The translations under genes were made by a program, and so were the position numbers. The notes under the pieces are model-generated. The model was not told the DNA's origin and did no database searches. It saw only the letters and a list, made by a program, of their open reading frames with translations. Source: Triatoma infestans (taxonomy: Eukaryota > Arthropoda > Insecta > Hemiptera > Reduviidae). Taken from it: a DNA stretch of 64,000 nucleotides. The stretch is taken from assembly GCA_011037195.1 (NCBI GenBank), contig JAAEAF010002750.1, positions 1-64,000 of the forward strand, written 5' to 3'. Positions 56,455 to 64,000 of the stretch are shown piece after piece (the first letter of the stretch is position 1; each line of letters begins with the position of its first letter).

Positions 56455-59400
56455 TCAAGATAATTTATGCGGTATATGTTCAAAAAACCAGCTGGCAGCA
56501 TTAACAGCAAAATCTATCAGATGAGGCACTTTAACCAAACCGTGATTGTCTTCATAAACAATAGCTCTGAAAAATAAATTTCAAAAATAAATAGAATATA
56601 TTAAGCCATATGATATTTATATATACAGTAAAGTAATGTTTACATTCAGGTGGGCTTTACGTCTAATTACCGATCTGGTGTCGTAAATGAGGTGCATAGC
56701 AAACATTTTATTATATATGACGCAGATCAATACATCAAACATTATATTATATACACCCATCCATTTGCCAAATTCCTTGCCAAGTGGTTGCCAAATGGCA
56801 AGTAAAGATATACCACCAACACATCAAGTGTCAGTACTGAGTTAGTTTTCATTGGGAGAAGCGGGAGCCCAAAAATATTTCTTTTATACATTTTTCTAAA
56901 TAATTAACAAATCTGATATAAATTTGTTAAAATTGTTTTCTCCAATTTTTTTTTTTTACATTTTTCATTTTCCAATCGCCCTATTTTCTTCAAATTTGGA
57001 ATTAATACTGAAAAACATTTAAATGCTCTCAATTTTAGCGATATGGAAAATGTATAGTATCTTAAAATGGCATATAAAGATAAGTTCTCTTGACCTCTCT
57101 AAATAAATTTACCTCGCTAAAGGAGGCCTGAGCAAGAAATGGAACGACAGGCTCAAGGAGGCAGTTAGATAGCGTAATTGGAGCAAATGCTTCCTAAAAA
57201 AGGAAAAGAATCTAACATTGCTTAAGTTTCCTCATAACGTCCAAAAAAAAATACTTAATTCTGGCAAATCATTAATACTAAAATAAAAAATTAAATTTTA
57301 AAACTGTTTGAGAATATAAACGTATTCTCGAATAGATTCTATAAATTTACCTAGTTTTAATATTTCTAGCCTTTAAAGCGTGGAAATAATCGAGTCCTTG
57401 TGACATTGGTACTCTGAGATCCTTTTTGCCTAAAAGAAAAAGAACTGGAGCAGTGACATTGTCTACATGAGCTATTGGAGATTTCGAGCGCATTGCTTCA
57501 TGTTCCTCCGCACTTAGTTCGTATTTCATAGGGCTATAATCAAACCCACTTTCAACTAATGCCCTGTAACAAACAAAACATCATTTAAATATCTGTAATT
57601 CCAACAGTAAATAGAAATTAGAAGAGACAACTTTCTTTTAATAATAATACAACAGAATCGATATATATATATGTATATATATATCACATACCCGTTATAT
57701 TTCTGCTGAACGGATATTCAAAGACGAAAACTAGTAATTATTCGCTGTTGGGCATCTTCACAAATATAAACAATTTGTTATGGTTGGTTCCACAGAGCTG
57801 GAAAGCATCAGAGATATTTTCCGTGATAGCTTGCTTCTTTTTGTGGTCATCGACCGGTTTCGGGCGTTCGCCCATCATCAGGATGTATTTGTCAAATAGT
57901 GTGATAACATAGATTTGCACAGAGCAAATTTAGTAGGTACACCCGAAAATATCTCTGATGATAAATAATTTGGATTGCCAATAAAGAAAACGTTGGCTTC
58001 TTGACTAATGCTAAATGCTCTTAATTATTTCTTCCATTTATCAAATAAATTTTGTTCTTCTTTTGTTGCAGAATGCACTTTATTCACTTTCAAAGTCTGC
58101 ATGGACATATCTGTGCTATCTGATGAAATAAAGCTATCAAATCGCAGAAACAATATTTTCCCATTAGATTAGTATGTAATACATACAGTTTAACAGAAAT
58201 CCTTAGATCTTCAAGATAAACTCGGAAACGTTATATTTCTTTCCTTGTCCTATTCATTTCCTATCCATTTTAAAAGATGACGATGCAGTGTTTTCTTAAA
58301 GCAAAGACATATACTTCAAAAGCATAAATATAATGAATACCTAAAATATCTTATTAGGAATTATGTTTATATAACAATCTTATTTCAATTGCAACATTAT
58401 TTAAAAAATATATACATAGGTAAATTACACTCTCAACTATTTTATGCAATAAAAGCATAAAAAAGTTCAAAAGTATACTTTTAATCATGATTTTCAAATC
58501 GACAGGCCTTCAAATTACAATGAGATATTTTACGGCAATGGCCAGAGGAGTTATTTAAAGAAATATTATTCTTTGTTGCTCTAAGTTTCGGGTACCATTT
58601 CCATCTCAACGTACACTCCTCTCCTATACTACAGAGCTCCTGAAGAAGGGCACCAACAGTACCTGAAACGTAGAGCAACAAATAATTCTTTTTTCTTTAA
58701 AAAACTCCTCTGGTCATTGCCGTATAAACATCTCATTATACTTTTATCACTTGTATGAAAACTACTAATTTCCAACTTTATTCAACTAATTCTGGGCTAG
58801 AAATAAAACTATATTTCGGTAAACGTTCAATCCCGATATTATCTTCTTTTTTTTTGTAAGATACTACAGATTATGAAAAACGATTTTTTCAAAAAGTTTT
58901 TGCACACATATCGATCTAGGACAGATCTACGACCTCAAAATCCATCAATTCTGTCACGCCATCTTATTCGAGCCTTCCCCCTCTCTTCCACAGCCTGAAT
59001 GACAAATGAAGGAACCTCTTGACGATTCTATCGGATCAAATGGATTAACACTTTATTTGTCTTTTCTAATATGGCCAAGTGAATCCAGATTGGCCTTAAG
59101 ACATCTTACATTCTGAGTCTTTATTCTTCCAGAAAATCCATCCTCGAGCCCAAGTTTCACTCCCATAAAACTACAACAGTTCTTAAAAAAAGTTAACCGT
59201 AATAAAAGGACTTATTGGTATTCATGCAGCGTAGCATTACATGGCTATGAACGTTTTGACCAGCCCTCTGTCTTGTAATTCTTAATTTTTTTCCAATCCT
59301 GCCAAATATTAAAATAGATTAATCATATTTTCTATTCCGTATGCTCTACATCGGGAGCAAATTCTAAATGTTGGCTCACTAAATCGTAGACAATGTTACC

Positions 59401-62400
59401 GAGGCAATTATGGAATGCTCTCTTCGCCTACTCTAATATTAAACAGAAATTACCTTACATAATTTAACGACATCTTACTTTAAATTAGATTTAAGCATTT
59501 AAATGTTATTGCTATGATAAAAGATTAATTAAACATAAAAAAAAAAATAGTAAAAGTGCGACAGCTAAGTTAAAAATTAATTTATCATTGCGAATAATCT
59601 TAACTATATTACACGTAAGAATAGCTATCAACAGTCTTTAAAAACTTTCATGTTTAAAACTTGAATTTTGAAGTTTGGTTCCGTTGGCAAACAGCAGATA
59701 TGAAAAAGCATAGGACTAGGAATTTTGCCACTCCTATGTTTTGATTTTTGCAAGTATTCATGCCGTAATTGATCTAAAACAGGCCACTTTCAATTAATTA
59801 TACAAATCGGAGCACAACTTTGTAAACTTCTTAATTAAGAAAATGTATCAGTCACTACCGTTAAGGATAGGGGTAGTATAAGAAGGAAGAATAGTTACAG
59901 AATAGACTTTGTAAGTACGATTCTGATTAAAAAAAAGATTGATAGCAGATGAAGTTTTATGTTAATAAAGGCAATAATCAATAGCTTTAAATGGCTACTA
60001 CACGGAAACAGCTTAGTGTTAATCAATAATCCTGTTCAATGGTGGCGAAACTGCAAAAATAGTGAGTGAATTAAAACTTTCAGATTTACAACATATCATA
60101 TTGCTTAGGCATCAGAGTACGGCTCTAAATCGAAGAATTTAGTGAGCCTTTTGTTCCTTTTAGCAAAATAGAGACATAAGTAGTTTACATCAGTGGACAA
60201 ATTTGGTAATCTACATAGATCAGAAACCCTCTCTGAGAAATCCCTTTCTTAATATACAAATCAAGAAACTGCTAATAAATCTAAAATGGCAGCTGGTGTA
60301 GTCGATAATTAATTCCAGAATTAACAAAAGTTTTCCTCTTTCCAGTGTTTAATTTATGAAGCTATGGAATGACAAACATCAAATTAACACTAAGTTAAAT
60401 AACATTTCAAGTTAATTTAGAAAATTAGTTTTCTCTCAGATTCTCACTTTAACGGTGTAGAACTGAGTAATCCAGGTAAAAGAGTGAATAAATAATTACA
60501 ATCACAGTTATTTTTTTTTTTAACAACTAAATTTTTATTTCTAAAATAAGTAATAACAAACAATTTTCAAATCACGTTTTAAAGATCATTTTGTTAAAAG
60601 ATTTGCAGCGCCTACAATCCCATAGGAGTATAATCCACCTTTAATGGACTCATGAGAAAAATGAAGTTTCAAAAATTTTAATCTTTTAGACATTTAGTAA
60701 TAAATCCAAAAACGCCATAAATACATAAGAGAACTGCAGATAAACGAAACAAATCGGATGTTCCCATGTGTACGTCCATAATTCGGGAAAAATCGTTCAT
60801 TAAGAAATTTTGGGAAAGACAAAGAAAAGGAAAACAAAATCTATTATAATAGACCTTTCCACCTCAAGCTCCTAGAGGGGGCAAACTAAGGAGCGTATCT
60901 AGATCTGGAAGGAGAAGTTAAAGAGGTCCAACCACCTATATAAAAGGTGCCTGATCATTCGTCTCTCTCTCTCATTTGAGTCCCATCAACCGTCAACAAA
61001 CAACATACTTCTCACACCGTCACTCTGCCAGTCAGTCTGTCTAAAATATTACAGTGTGAAGTTCTTGCAACTGTTAAGTATTCGCGCTTAATACAAACAG
61101 TGTTCAGTAAATCTAACTTTACACAACCTAAGTTTCTCTTTTGTCCAACCCTCTAAAAACATCCACTACATCTATCATGCTAAAATTGCTTTTATTAAGA
61201 ACTTGGTTCAAAAACGAACAAAAAAAATTTCTTCTTAACCATATCAAAGTGCACGGCGTTATGACCCCAGCAGCCAATGCCAAAGAAAGAAAAATGAAAT
61301 GCACGAAACCTTAGAAAAATTTCAAGAGACAAGTAAATATCAAGTGATACAGAATAATAGGCAACAGCACATCTTTACAATACATGTGTTTACAATTCTT
61401 AATTTCAAAATTCCATATTTTTACTTTTCGTTTATTAGTTCTCAGGTTAGATATGTAGATGTCTTATAGTATTAAAACCAAATCTACTACTGCCAAAAAA
61501 AAAGTTGGTAACTCTCAAAGATAGTGAAGTGAGCGAAGTGTGAGTGTGTGTCTTTTAGTGAGCTAGAGTTATCTGTGGATACCCTAAACCCAAATGTCTA
61601 ACAAAAGAGATTACACCATTTTGATATAAGTACAACAAAGGTTGGCAGAGACGTTCTTACATTATTAACACCAGCTAAAGTTACTGATTACCATTTCAGT
61701 TGAAAATCAATTGTTTCTTTTGCACAGCTTAAAACCTAGGATCTAGAGGCACTGAACATTCAACAATTCTCAATCTTTAGAAAACATTTTCTCGAGAAAT
61801 AGTCTAAAATAAGTTTTGTTCTCGTAAAGATGAGAAAACCAAATGATTTGTGCTCTGATGAGCACTTGAACATTCACTTTTATTAAATGTTTGCATCCAT
61901 GAAATGTTGAAATGAAGGTAACTTCAGATTTTTTTTTTAAATGACATGGGAGTGGCAATGACTTGTGATGATTAGTTCAAACTTGATTTTGATATGGTCA
62001 TAAATCTTCTTATTTTATAAATTTGAATGCATTATCCTTCCAAGTTTTCTTCTGTTATTTGTATTTTGCTTTTGAAGAGCCCATCATTATCTTGCAGTCC
62101 ATGTTCGTTGTTCTCCATATCATTTATATTATCTATCGGGCTGATATTACTGGGCAGTTATCGAAGTGATTTGCATCCGCTGGTCCTTTCAAGGGGTGCA
62201 CAACGAATGAGGTATCATTTTATCTTTTGTATAAAAAGAAATTAATCAAATTCTGGAAGGATTTTTTTTTTATTACGTACCAGTCGGGTATGTCCGAAGT
62301 AGAGCTTAAGGGTGATATATATGCTACAGGATTTCTTGTTGCAACCGCTTTGTAATGAGACTGCAAGCAAACATATAAACAAACAAAAATACAACTACTA

Positions 62401-62568
62401 CTCTAAAAAAAGATGAAGAGAGAGAGAGAGATAATAGAGAGACATGCTGCTCTTAACAGAGCGGCACTGTCAACATTACCAGCACACTTACCAGTCGGGG
62501 ATGTCCGATACAGAGAATGAAGTCAGGTCAGTGACAGGATTGAGAGCAGTTACACAATGGTAGCTGGT
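56455..62568 (-). CDS. APEH: Acylaminoacyl-peptidase (acyl-peptide hydrolase), C-terminal part
   Basis: APEH is a cytosolic serine peptidase of the prolyl oligopeptidase family that removes N-acylated residues from peptides. The window holds its last exons on the minus strand: two alternative exons (62568-62492 and 62360-62281), then 57563-57351 and 56566-56455. Either alternative ends in TG and joins the G at 57563 to make the Trp of DIPDW, followed by ALVESGFDYSP. Exon 57563-57351 carries LFLLGKKDLRVPMSQG with the catalytic Asp. The last exon has EDNHGLVKVP with the catalytic His and ends FFEHIPHKLS. The nucleophile motif (GxSxGG) and the propeller domain lie beyond the right edge. All splice sites are GT-AG. 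Confidence 0.9.
57778..57960 (-). mobile_element. Foldback family 1, copy with intact hammerhead core
   Basis: It starts TTATGGTTGGTTCCACAGAG and ends AATATCTCTGA. ATAAACAATTTG (57766-57777) and ATAAATAATTTG (57961-57972) are a 12-bp target duplication with one difference. The second arm is mostly deleted. It sits in the APEH intron between exons A and 57563. Confidence 0.8.
57848..57885 (-). ncRNA. Minimal hammerhead-like motif (family 1), best copy
   Basis: Minus strand, 38 nt: stem I CATC/GATG, core CTGATGA (fully canonical), one unpaired T, stem II GGGC/GCCC closed by GAAC, GAAA, palindromic CCGG, then TC before the cleavage point. On the minus strand it would be part of the APEH pre-mRNA intron. 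Confidence 0.6.
58516..58740. mobile_element. Foldback element, family 4
   Basis: Arms of about 80 bp (58516-58594 and 58661-58740) mirror each other: AATGAGATATTTTACGGCAA against its complement, CCAGAGGAGTT, and TTGTTGCTCTA. The right side keeps a hammerhead-like core; the left one is decayed. No sequence relation to families 1-3 outside the core. It lies in an APEH intron. Confidence 0.65.
58636..58676 (+). ncRNA. Minimal hammerhead-like motif (family 4)
   Basis: Stem I GCTC/GAGC (4 perfect pairs), core CTGAAGA, stem II AGG/CCT, GAAA, CG, then TA. Stem III would be the palindrome ACGT between two molecules and the cleavage triplet GTA, allowed in hammerheads (NUH). Confidence 0.5.
58741..62280. 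other. APEH intron, no exon recognised
   Basis: AT-rich. No APEH exon is expected, since exon A joins 57563 in family alignment. A promoter- or LTR-like block at 60880-61190 is listed separately. Confidence 0.4.
60937..60947 (+). promoter_or_regulatory. TATA-box-like sequence, possible solo LTR promoter
   Basis: TATATAAAAGG lies in an unusually GC-richer block (60880-61190) followed by TCATTTGAGTCC and a pyrimidine-rich CTCTCTCTCTC run. No gene starts downstream, so a solo LTR or other mobile-element promoter is the likelier explanation. Confidence 0.3.
62281..62360 (-). CDS. APEH: APEH alternative exon A (canonical type)
   Basis: An 80-bp exon, entered in phase 0 and left after two bases (TG). 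It encodes SHYKAVATRNPVAYISPLSS followed by TSDIPD and the split Trp. Length and the ARNPV-like 'TRNPV' core match the usual APEH segment. Acceptor TTGCAG, donor GTACGT (moderate). Confidence 0.85.
62492..62568 (-). CDS. APEH: APEH alternative exon B (tandem duplicate)
   Basis: A 77-bp exon with the same entry and exit phases as exon A, 131 bp upstream of it. It encodes TSYHCVTALNPVTDLTSFSV followed by SDIPD and the split Trp. The usual Arg of the RNPV core is Leu here and one codon is missing. Frame is open and both splice sites are good (acceptor TTACAG, donor GTAAGT). Splicing both exons into one mRNA would shift the frame. Confidence 0.8.
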
Positions 62569-64000
62569 CTGTAAAATATTTAATCAATAAGTGAACATTC
62601 TGGAGGGACCGATGAAGTGATTTATTAGAACATGCTCGCCTGATATGACGTTATCATGCAATTAACTAACTAGTGTAGCGCACACATTTCTAATGTTATT
62701 AGGAAAAAATAAATTAAAATTAAGACTTGAAAAAGCTTTTGTTTTTATTAAAAAAAATTTTTTTTTTATATATATACTTTTTAAAAGTTCATTGTATAGT
62801 TTTTAGTTTGTATGTTTTTTAAGGTAGAGATAAGTGGTACAACACACGCGATTCTAGACTCCTCTCTGACTGTGATTCCATGTGAAAAATATTAATTTAC
62901 ACGAGGCGGCCGAACTTATAGGTTTCCTCACAACTTGCAAATGACAAGATATTTAAATTTTTAATAATAATAATAATAATATAATAATGTCTATTTTTAA
63001 TGCAGCAACATACAAAAAAAATATACCTCCTAGAAAAACATGATTGGGACATCTTCCGAGGAATTTAGAGCCCAGTCCTAGAACGAAGTTAAATGTCCAA
63101 TAAGAACGGATTTGGAATCTGATCTGATAGATCTGATATGTTTCTTTGAAATTTCAATTTTTTTTTGTCAATTTACTTTAGATAGGGCGCAAGAATTTTG
63201 TTTTTGAGAGTTGCAGAAGCCTAAGGCAAAGTCAACGTTTTGTACTTTCTCTTATTTTCAATAATGGAAAGATATAATTTTGCTAGCAATTCTAATCCAT
63301 TATTTTTTTATTTTTACTCTTGATAAAAGAAAGTATTAAGATAATATAAAATTTTCTACTTTGAATTTTGTGTGTTTTGAGGTTCCCCAAAATTAAAAAC
63401 AATCTTCAGACAATCCGTTTAGGAATTACCAAAGGATGCAGCGTCTCTAGCAATTTTCTTCCAAGTCTATTTACGATTCATGCAAAAGAACTTAGCTTTT
63501 ATTTGAAACATTTTTTCAAAACAAAAATATATTTTGTGAGGGAACTCAAACTGGAAAACTTCAAGTTTGTGAAACCATTTCACATATAACATTCTAAAAC
63601 TTCATTTTGTAACTTTAAAACATTGTTGAAAATAAAATTATGTTAATTTTTGTAAATATTCTGAAGTGCAAGCTAAGCTATTATTAATTTTTTGTACTTG
63701 CATTGGACAGCTGGCTTTTGTGGGTCTCATTACAGATTAGGAGTCTTGCATTTAATGGTTTGACACTACTGACTACTGGACTACTTCATAATAGTGTCTT
63801 ATACTACTGGTAGTAAGCACTGTTAGTAACGGATATCTGTATTTAAAATTTTGGGATAAATTTGTTCAAAAAATAATTTTTTCATCAAACTAGTGGGGAG
63901 CCACTGTCTCATGGACAGGCGGGTCTGAGCCGGGATTGGCTACCCCGGCAACCGTAGATTGTAAGTATATAAGATGTGTAACTATTGTTAATTTAGGTTA
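62569..64000. other. APEH intron, right edge, with family A fragment
   Basis: No exon with the GxSxGG nucleophile motif was found on the minus strand. Family A blocks occur at about 63100-63580 (TTAGCTTTTATTTGAAACAT, GTTTAGGAATTACCAAAGGA). Confidence 0.4.

Noticed and set aside
62027..62245. 72-codon hydrophobic plus-strand frame
   Set aside because: Lies antisense in an APEH intron, low-complexity composition, no family recognised.

Overview
This is a window of animal nuclear DNA, almost certainly from an arthropod and probably an insect. It is AT-rich, genes are split into short phase-consistent exons by GT-AG introns, and it is crowded with LINE, SINE, LTR, Tc1, pogo and foldback elements. 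The selenoprotein S homologue carries Cys where vertebrates have Sec, as in insects that lost selenoproteins. Species cannot be fixed from the sequence; a hemipteran-like genome is only a guess.

Five protein genes are supported. (1) First coding exon of a GRK2/3-type receptor kinase (Gprk1, minus, 12371-12483); the rest lies beyond the left edge, so 1-12370 is mostly one large intron. (2) A complete five-exon selenoprotein S/VIMP homologue (plus, 13092-15752), divergent from Gprk1 across about 600 bp. (3) A complete 13-exon GIT ArfGAP gene (minus, 37194-19602). (4) A complete six-exon SLC10/P3-like transporter (minus, 52106-42533). (5) The 3' part of an acylaminoacyl-peptidase (APEH, minus, 62568-56455), whose exon before the Asp-bearing exon exists in two tandem versions with identical phases. 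GIT proteins were named for binding GRKs, so genes for two physical partners lie side by side here.

The largest GIT intron (21604-30890) is a nest of transposons: an R1-type LINE broken by two foldback elements, a 948-bp element with 34-bp terminal inverted repeats, and a deleted gypsy-type LTR element. A younger 5'-truncated LINE is inserted inside one LTR with a 17-bp target duplication. That LINE shares its 3' terminal hairpin with a tRNA-derived SINE at 1.3-1.6 kb, so the SINE probably borrows the LINE machinery. Other introns and intergenic regions hold Tc1 and pogo/Tigger relics, an (AAAT)-tailed LINE end and a very abundant AT-rich repeat family (family A).

The most unusual layer is a set of four unrelated-looking foldback repeat families (family 1 alone has eight copies) that all carry a minimal hammerhead-ribozyme-like core: CUGANGA, a small stem-loop, GAAA, a tiny palindromic stem III, UC or UA, with flanking bases able to form stem I. 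This fits the minimal, dimer-type hammerheads known from Penelope-like retroelements. The full copies have head-to-head ribozymes and 12-14 bp target duplications.
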